From: Tannerellaceae bacterium
GTDB lineage: Bacteria; Bacteroidota; Bacteroidia; Bacteroidales; Tannerellaceae
Assembly (NCBI GenBank): GCA_021201565.1
Contig: JAJQES010000114.1
Span: forward strand, 1 to 42,444
Length of the DNA stretch: 42,444 bases
Direction of reading: 5' to 3'
Shown: piece by piece, positions 33,651 through 41,980 of the stretch
Layout of the letters: each line of letters starts with the position of its first letter
Position numbering within the stretch: position 1 is the stretch's first letter
Notes under the pieces: generated by a model
The model's input: only the letters and a program-made list of their open reading frames with translations
Database searches by the model: none
Told to the model about the DNA's origin: nothing
Program-made: the position numbers and the translations under genes

Positions 33651-34100
33651 TTATGCACAAAGTATTTCGTCCAGTAGGGCGAGTTTGCCGGCTTCGGTCT
33701 TTTCGTTGGCAGCGATGAGCTTTTCAAAGTCCTCTTCTGAGAGGTGTCCGGTCTGCACATCCTGTTCTTCTTCGCCTAACTCTTCCGCGTAGCTGTTGAG
33801 ATTACTGTGGTAGGTGGTCAGTAAAGCGGAGACCTGTTTGAACTCTCCGGCCTCCAGGCGGCCTTCCAGAGTGCCGGCCTGTACGGCTTCGTTGTGCCGG
33901 TTGGCCTTTTCCTGTGCTTCTTCCAGTCCTTCGGGTTTGAGCTTTTCCTGTGCCTCTTTGAGGGATTCTACATATCCGTCAAAGATGGATTTCATACTGC
34001 GGATCGCTTTCAGGATCACCCGTTGTCCTGCGAAAGTTAAACCTGTGATGGAGGTCTCTTTTAAAATGTTATACGTTTCTACGATTGTTGTTGTTTTCAT
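33651..34100 (-). CDS. Small helical protein downstream of the tail fibre
   Basis: A 149-aa, highly charged, largely helical protein (RVILKAIRSMKSIFDGYVES, KLKPEGLEEAQEKANRHNEA, LLTTYHSNLNSYAEELGEEE). Short proteins of this type follow tail genes in Bacteroides-type prophages; the place after the fibre is where tail-fibre assembly proteins sit in Mu and P2, so that is a possible role. No motif proves it. Last gene of the operon before the terminator. Confidence 0.7.
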   Translation of the reverse strand: MKTTTIVETYNILKETSITGLTFAGQRVILKAIRSMKSIFDGYVESLKEAQEKLKPEGLEEAQEKANRHNEAVQAGTLEGRLEAGEFKQVSALLTTYHSNLNSYAEELGEEEQDVQTGHLSEEDFEKLIAANEKTEAGKLALLDEILCA

Positions 34101-34133
34101 ATTGTTCTTATTTTTATTGTTTGAACCGGGAAA

Positions 34134-37016
34134 TTATTTAGGGTAATAGAATGTTGCAAATGCAGAAGTTGAAGAAAGAACTATGATCTCTATACTTCCC
34201 CAAGCCATGTCACCTACTGAAGTCCCGGTGGATGTAATTATGGTATTACTATATACATGAGCCTCTCCTGGTCTTGGAAGAGCCAACATAATTCCGCCAA
34301 AAGGAGCAGTGGAGGGATATATATATCTACATGTAAATATCGCTCTTGTTCCAATTGGTACTTCATACGGTATCTTCGTCATATTCAATGTATATGTAGG
34401 TCCTGTTTGAGTAATAAATGTTCTTTTTCCCCATAAATCTGCAATATCATAATTATTCACAGGGGAGGTGATTATGTTTATTTCCAGGTCTCCACTGCTC
34501 TTTGTGTTTGTAAGAGCTGTGCTTACATTTCCGGAACCATCGAACGAAAATGATCCTGTTACGTCACCAGTAAAGGTAACGCTTCTTGCAGTTGCCAGCT
34601 TAGTGGCTGAGGTAGCAGTGGTGGCTGTCGTTGCAGTTGTAGCATTCCCGGAAAGGTTTCCGCTGAATGTGGGTGCTGTAATAGTACTGCTTGCATTGAG
34701 GGTGGTGACTCCCGTTAGGGCGCCTGCTACATTTGCTGTCCCATTGAAAGATTGTCCCCACAGCGTACGTGCTGTTGCCAGTTGGGTGGCTGAGGTGGCT
34801 GTCGTTGCGGTGGTGGCTGTTGTTGCGTTGCCTGATAGTGCTCCGACGAATGTGGGTGCTGTAATGTTTCCACTTGCGTTAAGTGTGGTGACTCCTGTCA
34901 GGGCGCCTGTTACGTTTGCTGTACCATCGAATGATTGTCCCCAGAGGGTTCTTGGGGTTTGCAGCCTGGTGGCTGAGGTTGCGTTTCCGGAGAGTGAACC
35001 GGTGAATGTTCCGGTAATGTTTCCGGTAGCGTGTAGGTTTCCTGTTACGTGCAGAGCGTAGCTGCTGTTATTTGTTGCCGAACCGATGGCCATTCTGTCG
35101 GGGGTATACAGAAAATTGGTTGCACCGTTATAGATAGATCCAGTGACAGTAGTTCCTTGTCTGCGGAAGCATATGTAAGGATTGGCTGTTGCATAAGTGA
35201 TGTCTATAGCTCCTGCGGCTAATACAACCCCGCTTATTCCATCATTAGGTGCTGTTTTATTAAAAGAGTAGATGGCAGCCCCACTTGTCATTGCCCCTCC
35301 TGTTTTTATTGTGGAACCTGTGGTGACTGCACCGGTTAGTGTAGAAGTGCCTGTTACTGAGAGAGTATTCGATATGCTTACCGGGCGTGCCATATTTACA
35401 TTTCCGGTTGCCAAATTGATATAGAAAGGGCGGAAACTATTATAAGAATTTGCATTCAGGTCACTAACTAAAATGTAGAATCCCGTTTCATCTGTTCGTA
35501 AAAATGCTTTATATTGTCCGTAATTCAGTATAAAAGCATTAGATGCGTGACTTGTAATTGTGTCATTAGCATTTATAATGGATCCTGTGTTGACGGCTCC
35601 TGTTAAGGTAGTAGTACCGGATACATTCAGTAGGTTGGTGAGTACGTTTGACCATCGGTTGTTTGTAGTTCCTAAAGAGATCGCATTGGTTGTTCCCGGA
35701 TAGATGGTTGTCCCGGTGACTAACATGGATGAATTGGCAGCGTTGGCTACTTTACCGGCTGCAACAAGTCCCAGGTAGCCACTGGCATGGGAGTTGTGGA
35801 TGTAACAGGCATCTCCTCTGTTAAATTCCAGCATATTATACCCGAACAAATTCCCTGCGGTGGTGACTATATTTCCTGTTGCACTAATTGTTCCAGCGTT
35901 GTTTATATTCCCTGACACATCCGTACTACCGTTGAAGTCTTGTCCCCAGATCTTTCTTGTATTGGCTAAGGTGGTTGCGGTGGCCGCGTTTCCGGTGGTG
36001 GGGATGGTGGTTGAGCCTGTTAACAGGGTACCGGGTATGGCTGTGACGTTGAGGTTGATGTCTTTTTCGCCGTTGAAATCCTGTGCGGTGGCTGTGACTC
36101 CTGTCAGACCGATTTTGCGTGCGGTTTGCAGCCTGGTGGCTGAAGTGGCATTCCCGGTTAATGCTCCGGCAAACGTGGGGGCGGTTACGGTACCGGTGGC
36201 GGTGATGTTGGCTGCGTTGCTCAGGTTGCCTGTTACATCGGCTTCGCCGTTGAAGGGCTGTCCCCAGATCTTCCGGGGAGTTTCCAGTTTGTGAGCGCTT
36301 CCGGCTACAATACTGCCTGATTTTATATCGTCAATGGCTCCGTTCAGGTGGTGGATCTCCTCTTCGTTTGTATGGATCCGTCCTTCATGGTCTTCGATCT
36401 GCTCTTCAGCCTGGGTGAGGCGGGTTTCATGATCATCGAGGATCTCTTTGTGGTCTTTTAGCTCCTGTTGGTGGCTGTCGAGACGGTTCTCATGGTCGAT
36501 GAGTTCTACATCGATTCCGTGCAGGCGGCCGGTATGGATGTCGAGTTCGGCCTGGTGTGCGGCCAGTTCCTCCGCGTGTTCCCGGAATTGGGTAGCGACT
36601 TCCTCAAACTGGTTGTCATGTGCGGCCAGGTGGTTGTCCTGTTTTTCCTGCCAGCGGGTTTGCCGGGCGAATTCTTCATCGTGTTCGAGCAACCACTCTT
36701 CGTGTTTGTCGAGGCGTACGTCATGTTCGTCCAGCCGTTCTCCGGTTTTCTCCGCTCCCTGGTACAGGCCGGCGATGTCGCTGTCGTGATGGTCTAACCG
36801 TTCTTCGGCATGGTCCATCCGTTGTTCGAGGATTTCGCCGGACTGGGTGTCGTATTTGCTGTTCAACACTCCGTCCAGGTCTTCGATAGCGGAGGTAGGT
36901 ATTTCATCGTGCTTGTGCCAGAAGCTGAAAAAGGTGTTTTCAAATTGTTCCTGTGTAGGGTATTTGCCTTTCTCAAACCAGCTGAATATGGTTTTTAACC
37001 GTTGTATTGTTGCCAT
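34134..37016 (-). CDS. Large tail-fibre protein with His-patterned coiled coil and 61-aa repeats
   Basis: A 960-aa receptor-binding or fibre protein of the contractile tail. N-terminal domain 1-60 (TIFSWFEKGKYPTQEQFENTFFSFWHKHDEIP) probably attaches to the baseplate. Residues about 67-232 form a long heptad coiled coil with His at 98, 105, 112, 133, 147, 154, 161, 175, 182, 189, 196 and 210, always the same heptad position. From about 240 a phage-fibre repeat of the form L-x-T-x-R-x-I/L-W-G-Q-x-F-N/D-G recurs, including perfect-length 61-residue tandem units near 684-808. The last 100 residues form a distinct C-terminal head (TYTLNMTKIPYEVPIGTRAIFTC). The unit KLETPRKIWG is shared with the 463-aa fibre upstream. 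No chaperone-type C-terminal autoprotease is recognised. Confidence 0.9.
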   Translation of the reverse strand: MATIQRLKTIFSWFEKGKYPTQEQFENTFFSFWHKHDEIPTSAIEDLDGVLNSKYDTQSGEILEQRMDHAEERLDHHDSDIAGLYQGAEKTGERLDEHDVRLDKHEEWLLEHDEEFARQTRWQEKQDNHLAAHDNQFEEVATQFREHAEELAAHQAELDIHTGRLHGIDVELIDHENRLDSHQQELKDHKEILDDHETRLTQAEEQIEDHEGRIHTNEEEIHHLNGAIDDIKSGSIVAGSAHKLETPRKIWGQPFNGEADVTGNLSNAANITATGTVTAPTFAGALTGNATSATRLQTARKIGLTGVTATAQDFNGEKDINLNVTAIPGTLLTGSTTIPTTGNAATATTLANTRKIWGQDFNGSTDVSGNINNAGTISATGNIVTTAGNLFGYNMLEFNRGDACYIHNSHASGYLGLVAAGKVANAANSSMLVTGTTIYPGTTNAISLGTTNNRWSNVLTNLLNVSGTTTLTGAVNTGSIINANDTITSHASNAFILNYGQYKAFLRTDETGFYILVSDLNANSYNSFRPFYINLATGNVNMARPVSISNTLSVTGTSTLTGAVTTGSTIKTGGAMTSGAAIYSFNKTAPNDGISGVVLAAGAIDITYATANPYICFRRQGTTVTGSIYNGATNFLYTPDRMAIGSATNNSSYALHVTGNLHATGNITGTFTGSLSGNATSATRLQTPRTLWGQSFDGTANVTGALTGVTTLNASGNITAPTFVGALSGNATTATTATTATSATQLATARTLWGQSFNGTANVAGALTGVTTLNASSTITAPTFSGNLSGNATTATTATTATSATKLATARSVTFTGDVTGSFSFDGSGNVSTALTNTKSSGDLEINIITSPVNNYDIADLWGKRTFITQTGPTYTLNMTKIPYEVPIGTRAIFTCRYIYPSTAPFGGIMLALPRPGEAHVYSNTIITSTGTSVGDMAWGSIEIIVLSSTSAFATFYYPK
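34594..34960 (-). repeat. 183-base tandem repeats inside the fibre gene
   Basis: Units begin near 34594 and 34777, with a third start near 34960, a period of 183 bases (61 codons). Copies are clearly related at DNA level (gtggctgaggt, gtgggtgctgtaat, gtggtgactcc, gattgtcccca) and encode TARTLWGQSFNGTANV-type units. Confidence 0.85.
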
Positions 37017-37053
37017 AATATGATCTGTTTGTTTGTCTTTAAAATTGTTTTGT

Positions 37054-38445
37054 TTATTCCCATTTGTTTCTGCCTACGATAATGACCATGGCCTGGTAGC
37101 TGGCTTTGGAGAGGTAGTCTGTATCAACTCCCCGCAGGCAGAAGGTGTTGGGGGTCTGGTTGGTGATACGCAGGTGTACCTGGTCAGGATAGTCGGCTGT
37201 CTCGGTGGTGTAGGAGGTATAGTAGGGGGTGGCTACTACGGTGTACTCGCTATGCCCGAGGCTGTGGCTGACCTGGATGACGCCTTCGGCCAGGATCTTG
37301 TGGCTGTAAATTTGGAGGCCGTCTCCCCAGTACCGGATGAGGGCTGTCTCTTCTCCACAGGTGAAGAGCCCGGCCCAGAGGACACCGGGCGCGTTCCAGG
37401 CTTCGCCTTCGCGCTGGGCGAACAGGTGGTTGCCCTGGCTTTGTAGGGCCCAGGCTTTTCCGGGGGTGGTGTCGCCGGCTTCTATCTGCAGGCAGGTGAG
37501 GTTGTTGCCGTTACCCCGGATGGTCACTGTCCCGTTGGCAGCCAGGGTACTCCGGGCCTGGTTGCCGATGCTGATACTGCTTTTTCCGTCGTGGTTGCTG
37601 AGGGAGTCTTCGCCAATGGTGAGTCCGGCCAGTTGGCCTGTCAGCAGGTGGGTGGGCACTTCCTGTACTTCGAGGGTGATGTCTTTGGTCCCGTCGAAAG
37701 TTGCGGATGTGGCTGTGACGCCTGTGATTTTTACCTGCCGGGGAGTAGTGAGGCTGGCCGCGCGTACGCCTTCTGTCCGGATGGCCAGGTCCGCTGACCC
37801 GTCGAAGGTCCCTTCTCCTGTGAGGTCGCCTTCGAGCCGGATGGTACGGGGTGTTTCGAGTTTGGAGGCATTACCGGCTACAACGGTTCCATCTTTGATC
37901 TGGTTGATCACCGCGTTGGTTTTGCTGATCTCCTCTTCCAGTTCTTCGTCTTTGCCGCTAAGTTCCTGGTCTTTGCGGGTGAGTATCTCTATGGTTTTGC
38001 TCATCGCGATTTCAAAGTCATCCAGCTGTTTGCCCAGGTCGGGCAGGGTGCGTAGTTCCCGGAAGTCGTTCCAGTCGTAGTGTTCCGTGCCCCGTCCGGG
38101 TTTGAGCATCCGGAGGGTGTAGGCGTTTTCAAAGAGTTTGCCCTGTACGGTCATGTCTACGGGTAGGGTTTCGACATGCATGCCGTTGAGAATGTTGCCT
38201 CCCTGCCAGTATAATACTTCCCCGTGGGGGTAGTCGTTGGTGCGCAGGAAGACGAGTCCTTCGCTGCGGGTGTTTCCGTTTTTGGATCGTTCGCATCCTT
38301 TGAGGATGGCTTTGTCGCCGGCGATGTTGCCTAAGGTGGCGATTCTGAACAGGTTCTTTTGCAGGCTCTCATACAGTTCGCAGTCGTGTGGGAATGCTTG
38401 TTCATCCTGTGTGAGGAAGTTTCCGATAATTGTCTGGCTATACAT
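37054..38445 (-). CDS. Tail-fibre or collar-type protein
   Basis: A 463-aa phage tail protein. The N-terminal region 1-130 is globular (FRIATLGNIAGDKAILKGC, GEVLYWQGGNILNGMHVETL), followed by a short coiled coil about 140-185 (LDDFEIAMSKTIEILTRKDQ, KDEELEEEISKTNAVINQIK). Two fibre repeats follow (KLETPRTIRLEGDLTGEGTFDG; LTTPRQVKITGVTATSATFDG). The C-terminal part (SHSLGHSEYTVVATPYYTSY, VIIVGRNKWE) resembles fibre tip domains. Its start overlaps the previous stop by 8 bases. The IKDGTVVAGNASKLETPR junction is nearly the same as IKSGSIVAGSAHKLETPR in the 960-aa fibre, so the two share a module. Confidence 0.85.
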   Translation of the reverse strand: MYSQTIIGNFLTQDEQAFPHDCELYESLQKNLFRIATLGNIAGDKAILKGCERSKNGNTRSEGLVFLRTNDYPHGEVLYWQGGNILNGMHVETLPVDMTVQGKLFENAYTLRMLKPGRGTEHYDWNDFRELRTLPDLGKQLDDFEIAMSKTIEILTRKDQELSGKDEELEEEISKTNAVINQIKDGTVVAGNASKLETPRTIRLEGDLTGEGTFDGSADLAIRTEGVRAASLTTPRQVKITGVTATSATFDGTKDITLEVQEVPTHLLTGQLAGLTIGEDSLSNHDGKSSISIGNQARSTLAANGTVTIRGNGNNLTCLQIEAGDTTPGKAWALQSQGNHLFAQREGEAWNAPGVLWAGLFTCGEETALIRYWGDGLQIYSHKILAEGVIQVSHSLGHSEYTVVATPYYTSYTTETADYPDQVHLRITNQTPNTFCLRGVDTDYLSKASYQAMVIIVGRNKWE

Positions 38446-38926
38446 AATTTATATTGAATCTTTTGGATGTTAATTTATACATGTTTACGACGGCGCGCAG
38501 GCGCTTTTCGTCGATTTCAAACCGGAGGTCGGAGGGAATCCTGACGGTGAAGTCATAGGCGTAGGCTCCGCTCATGGACTGCCGGTAGATGAGTTTGCCG
38601 GGGTTGTTTTCCCGGAGGGGGATGGGATCATTCCGGTTGGTGTCGCGCCAGATCACGGGTTGTTCGGCCAGTTGTACGCTGTCGGTGATGGTGATCCGGC
38701 GGTCGTTGGAGTCAAACAGGTCGTTGAGGATGGCCTGGAGGTAGCACACTTGTCCGTTTTTGGTCAATTGCTGGAGGCAGTCGAGCCGGAAATGGTGGAA
38801 CTGGGTGTAGCAATAGCCGAGTGAGGAGACGGCGGCGTAGGCGATCCCGGTGATGGCCGGTTTGCGCATGAAGGTAGGCAACTGCATCAGGGCCAGCTTC
38901 TTAATGTTGATCTGGTATTTATTCAT
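38438..38926 (-). CDS. Probable baseplate/tail protein in the gpI (Mu gp48) position
   Basis: A 162-aa protein between baseplate J and the fibre genes, the place of P2 gpI or Mu gp48, which connects fibre to baseplate. Sequence itself is not recognised: MNKYQINIKKLALMQLPTFM, then FHHFRLDCLQQLTKNGQVCYLQAILND and VRIPSDLRFEIDEKRLRAVVNMYKL. Overlaps both neighbours by 8 bases, so strictly co-translated. Function is from position only. Confidence 0.72.
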   Translation of the reverse strand: MNKYQINIKKLALMQLPTFMRKPAITGIAYAAVSSLGYCYTQFHHFRLDCLQQLTKNGQVCYLQAILNDLFDSNDRRITITDSVQLAEQPVIWRDTNRNDPIPLRENNPGKLIYRQSMSGAYAYDFTVRIPSDLRFEIDEKRLRAVVNMYKLTSKRFNINYV

Positions 38927-39761
38927 GGGGATACATGTTTAGTTGTACTCCTTCGTCTCCTACTTTGAAATAGCCGGCTTCGGGTACATAGCGTACCTGG
39001 GGACTGATTACCTGTGCGCTTCCGGCAGGGGTGATATTGGCGGCGGTGATCTCCGCGATCTTTACTCCTTCGACCTGCTGGAGGACGTCTACCAGTCCCA
39101 TGTGGGAGTATTCCCCGTTGAAGGGGAGGTTTTCCACATAGTTTTTGATGGCGGCCTGGCAGGCTTCTTCCACGGATGCTCCGGTCAGGATGGGGTTGTA
39201 GTAGATCTCTGCCTTGCAGTCGAACAGGTCGGGCTCCGCGTTGGTGAGGATGATCCGTACGCCCGCGTCTTTGATCTGCCGCAGGTAGGCCACGAGTTGT
39301 TCTTCGGTGTCTTTGTCGAGTGGACCGCGCACGCCTCCGCTTTCCTCGGCTACTTTGATGAGCAGGCCGGACTGGTCTGCGGACTCGGTGGCGACGGCGT
39401 GTTTAATGACGCGGGCGGCTTCGATCTCTTCACTGGTCATTCCGGTGGTGTCGTATTGGTCGGTTTCTTCGACCAGCAGCCGGTCTTTCATAAAGTGGAG
39501 GACTTTGTCGCAATACCAGCGTGCCCGGTGGGGCAGGATGCTTTCGAGCATATTGTTTACTTCCTGCTTATGGGTTTCAAACATCTTTTCGACGATCCAC
39601 GCGGCTGAGGCGAAGATGTAGAAGAGGATGTTGATGAGTGACACTTTGCTGAAATGTTTGTTGTAGTCGTCTCCTACGGTGAAGCCGAACTTTTTGCTTA
39701 CGAATTCATTGTTCATGAAGTCGTTGGTGATGCCTTCTTTTATTTCTTCTATGGTTCTCAT
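38919..39761 (-). CDS. Baseplate J-like protein
   Basis: A 280-aa homologue-type of Mu gp47/P2 gpJ, the wedge protein of the contractile baseplate. Seen: an N-terminal helical segment (FASAAWIVEKMFETHKQEVNNMLESILPHRARWYCDKVL), then the J-like alpha/beta region with KDAGVRIILTNAEPDLFDCKAEIYYNPILTG and AAIKNYVENLPFNGEYSHMGLVDVLQQVEGV, whose order matches the Baseplate_J C-terminal domain (YxxxLPFG, LxDxxxxVxGV). Gene order gp25 - small protein - J - I supports it. Confidence 0.85.
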   Translation of the reverse strand: MRTIEEIKEGITNDFMNNEFVSKKFGFTVGDDYNKHFSKVSLINILFYIFASAAWIVEKMFETHKQEVNNMLESILPHRARWYCDKVLHFMKDRLLVEETDQYDTTGMTSEEIEAARVIKHAVATESADQSGLLIKVAEESGGVRGPLDKDTEEQLVAYLRQIKDAGVRIILTNAEPDLFDCKAEIYYNPILTGASVEEACQAAIKNYVENLPFNGEYSHMGLVDVLQQVEGVKIAEITAANITPAGSAQVISPQVRYVPEAGYFKVGDEGVQLNMYPHE

Positions 39762-39767
39762 GATTTT

Positions 39768-40046
39768 TTAGCTTACGATGAAATCAAATTCTATTGCCAT
39801 ATAGCCGATGCCTCCCCAGGGGAGTTCGCGGTCCTGGCTGCTGAGAGCGGTGGCGGGTTCTATGCGGCGGAGGGTGTTTTTCCTGTCTATCCATTCGGGC
39901 AGGAATTCGATTTCTGTCCCGGCGGGTATGTCGCTGGTGACGGAGAGATCGTTGTGTTCTGCCAGGGTGAAGGTGGACTCGAAGGTGCCGCATTCCTGGA
40001 TTGCGAAGTCGATCAGGGACTGTCTGTTTTTAATTGTATTCTGCAT
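39768..40046 (-). CDS. Small LysM-like tail protein (gpX-type candidate)
   Basis: A 92-aa protein. SLIDFAIQECGTFESTFTLA followed by NDLSVTSDIPAGTEIEFLPE fits the LysM outline (helix, G, helix, N-x-L, I-x-x-G-x-x-I-x-L-P) of tail protein X in P2-like phages, where it may help the tail cross peptidoglycan. The match is by pattern only; the second half (RIEPATALSSQDRELPWGGIG) is unassigned. Overlaps the gp25-like gene by 17 bases. Confidence 0.6.
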   Translation of the reverse strand: MQNTIKNRQSLIDFAIQECGTFESTFTLAEHNDLSVTSDIPAGTEIEFLPEWIDRKNTLRRIEPATALSSQDRELPWGGIGYMAIEFDFIVS

Positions 40047-40359
40047 CTATTTCCATTGTTTTATTTTCAAAATCTATGTTTACATCCCGTACGGTCATGC
40101 CGTCGGATTCGAGTTGGAGCAGGACTTCGCGGTTCCATCCTACTGTTTCGTTGTCGTTGGCCATTTCTGTGATGGCTGCTCCCAGTGAGGGGTACTCTTT
40201 GAGTTCTCCTTTGCATGCCTGGAGGATCAACGCCTGGTTTTGCCAGGTGACGTAGCCGGTTTCCAGCTCTCCGGCGAACCAGCCTTCGGGGGTCCGTTTG
40301 GTGTTGATTTTCAGGTCACCTGTACCGGGGTCTAATAATATACCTGTACTTTTTCCCAT
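40030..40359 (-). CDS. Baseplate wedge protein, gp25/gpW-like
   Basis: A 109-aa protein, the usual size for the family. TGYVTWQNQALILQACKGELKEYPSLGAAI, GWNREVLLQLESDGMTVRDVNIDFENKTMEID fits gp25/gpW (Mu gp46) with a helical start and the V-x-I-x-F strand end. It is translated through a TGATG overlap with the spike gene stop. Part of the baseplate ring of the contractile tail. Confidence 0.82.
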   Translation of the reverse strand: MGKSTGILLDPGTGDLKINTKRTPEGWFAGELETGYVTWQNQALILQACKGELKEYPSLGAAITEMANDNETVGWNREVLLQLESDGMTVRDVNIDFENKTMEIDAEYN

Positions 40360-41000
40360 CAGTGTGTTATTTTTCTGTTTTCGTAAGCGGAGGGATCGAA
40401 GCTGGCGGAACCGGCTTCCTGCGCGGTGGTAGGGGCGGCTCCGTAACTGCCGTGTGTGTGCCCGTTGTAGTTGCCGATCAGGCTGTTGACAACTTTTGCC
40501 AGGTCGTTTAACTGGCTGGTGAGTTCGTTGACCTGTACCAGGCCTCCGAGGGTGCCTTCGTTGTGCCGGATCAATCCGTCTGTCATTTCTATCTGGCTGT
40601 TGCCTGCTTTTGCTTCGATGGTTCCGTCGGTGATTTTGACGACGCTCTGGCCTGTTTCGATGTGGATGGTCTGGTCGTCGGCGTAGATGAGGGTATCTTC
40701 TTTGTGGATCCGGATGGAGTCGATCTCGGAATAGGCGATGGCTACGAGGTTGCGCAGTTCGCCACAGGAGATGTCGGCCACAAGGATGATGCTGCCTTCG
40801 GCGGGGGTGACGAGAATACCGTTTTCGGCTCCGTCAACGATGGAGGCGAGGCGGATGTTGGGGATCTCGAAGGTGCCGAGCCGGGCGGTGCAGCGGTCTC
40901 CTTCTACGCTTACGACTTCCATCAGGCGGAAGTTGTAGGTTGCTTTGTCTGTTCCGGCTATTTTGCGCAACAGGTCTTTTATTTTTGAACTGGTATCCAT
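40359..41000 (-). CDS. Baseplate spike protein, gp45/gpV-like
   Basis: A 213-aa central spike. The N-terminal OB-fold region (MEVVSVEGDRCTARLGTFEIPNIRLASI, GSIILVADISCGELRNLVAI, about 25-90) is followed by short beta-helix strands with regular I/D spacing (IRIHKEDTLIYADDQTIHIETGQSVVKITDGTIEAKAGNSQIEMTDG, about 95-145), as in P2 gpV and Mu gp45. Near the C-terminus GHTHGSYG carries an HxH pair; HxH at the tip of such spikes binds iron in P2 and phi92, though here it is followed by about 30 residues. The function is puncturing the outer membrane. Confidence 0.85.
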   Translation of the reverse strand: MDTSSKIKDLLRKIAGTDKATYNFRLMEVVSVEGDRCTARLGTFEIPNIRLASIVDGAENGILVTPAEGSIILVADISCGELRNLVAIAYSEIDSIRIHKEDTLIYADDQTIHIETGQSVVKITDGTIEAKAGNSQIEMTDGLIRHNEGTLGGLVQVNELTSQLNDLAKVVNSLIGNYNGHTHGSYGAAPTTAQEAGSASFDPSAYENRKITH

Positions 41001-41011
41001 GTGTTGTTATT

Positions 41012-41977
41012 TTAGTTGGTTTCTAACTTTTTTCCGAATGATATTTTCCGTACGCCTCCCCGTTCGGAGAAGGAGGTTTCGACGGCGATGACGTAGTAGG
41101 TACCGTTGCGCGCGGGGTAGTCTTCGTCGCGTATCCCGGCCAGGTAGCCGGGTTCTACGTAGGGAACCAGCCAGCCGGTAAGGTTGCCTTCGCATTCGGC
41201 GGATTCCTGTATCCGGAGTTCTTCTTCGGCGCGGGCGGCGAGGGTAGGGATCTGGTAGACGCCTTCCATGCGGACGTTGATCTCCCGGCCTCCCTGTTCG
41301 CCTTTGGTCACGGTGACGGTGGTGCCCCGGTCGTCATTGCCTTCTACGATGACGAATATTTTTTCTTTCTCCTGCTTGTTGTTGCTCATATCGGCTTTCT
41401 CGACGTTGACGGCAAAGTCGTAGATGACTTTGGGGCCGCTTTCGGTGAAGTGGGGATGCACATGGAGTTCGTTGCCGTGAAACCAGATGTTGGCCCGGGT
41501 ATCCTGCTGGATTTTCAGAAGCAGCCCGGCTCCGGAGAGGTTGTGGATGCTGAACTGGTCGTAACAGAAGTCGTAGTTGCATTTAATGGTGTAGTTCCCT
41601 ATCTGGGTGACTGTCTGTTTGAGGAGTTCTTCCACACTTACCTCCATGAATATCTTGTCTTCTATGTGCTTTTCAAATTTGCAAAACTCATCGACGCAGT
41701 TGATTTTGATATTGTTTTCGTCGGTGGTGATGCTTTCTACATAGCCGGAGAATTCGGTCGGCAGTTCGTTGATGTGGGCATTGTAGCCAAGTTTGATGAC
41801 TACGAGGTCGCCTACTGCGATTTTGTCCTCTACTTCCAGGGTTTTGTTGTGGAGCATCCCGGGCAGGGTGATCTGTGCGGTGTTGGCCAGGTTCCCTACG
41901 CTGCATTTTATAACTACGCTGCTGAGGCTTCGTAGTTTGTGGCTGCCTATGGTGATGTCGAAATCGAGTGTGTACAT
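41012..41977 (-). CDS. Phage late control D / baseplate hub protein (Mu gp44-like)
   Basis: A 321-aa hub with the D/gp44/gp27-like split beta-barrel plan: TLDFDITIGSHKLRSLSSVV at the start, KIAVGDLVVIKLGYNAHINELPTEFSGYVESI (barrel strands with the G-Y-V), a middle insertion domain (NYTIKCNYDFCYDQFSIHNLSGAGLLLKIQQDT), and a C-terminal part VPYVEPGYLAGIRDEDYPARNGTYYVIAVETSFSERGGVRKISFG typical of hub proteins. It forms the base on which the spike sits. Followed after 11 bases by the spike gene. Confidence 0.85.
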   Translation of the reverse strand: MYTLDFDITIGSHKLRSLSSVVIKCSVGNLANTAQITLPGMLHNKTLEVEDKIAVGDLVVIKLGYNAHINELPTEFSGYVESITTDENNIKINCVDEFCKFEKHIEDKIFMEVSVEELLKQTVTQIGNYTIKCNYDFCYDQFSIHNLSGAGLLLKIQQDTRANIWFHGNELHVHPHFTESGPKVIYDFAVNVEKADMSNNKQEKEKIFVIVEGNDDRGTTVTVTKGEQGGREINVRMEGVYQIPTLAARAEEELRIQESAECEGNLTGWLVPYVEPGYLAGIRDEDYPARNGTYYVIAVETSFSERGGVRKISFGKKLETN

Positions 41978-41980
41978 GGC

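Noticed and set aside
38943-39608. 221-codon frame antisense to baseplate J
   Set aside because: Antisense shadow; composition reflects the J gene, and the whole tail operon runs on the minus strand.
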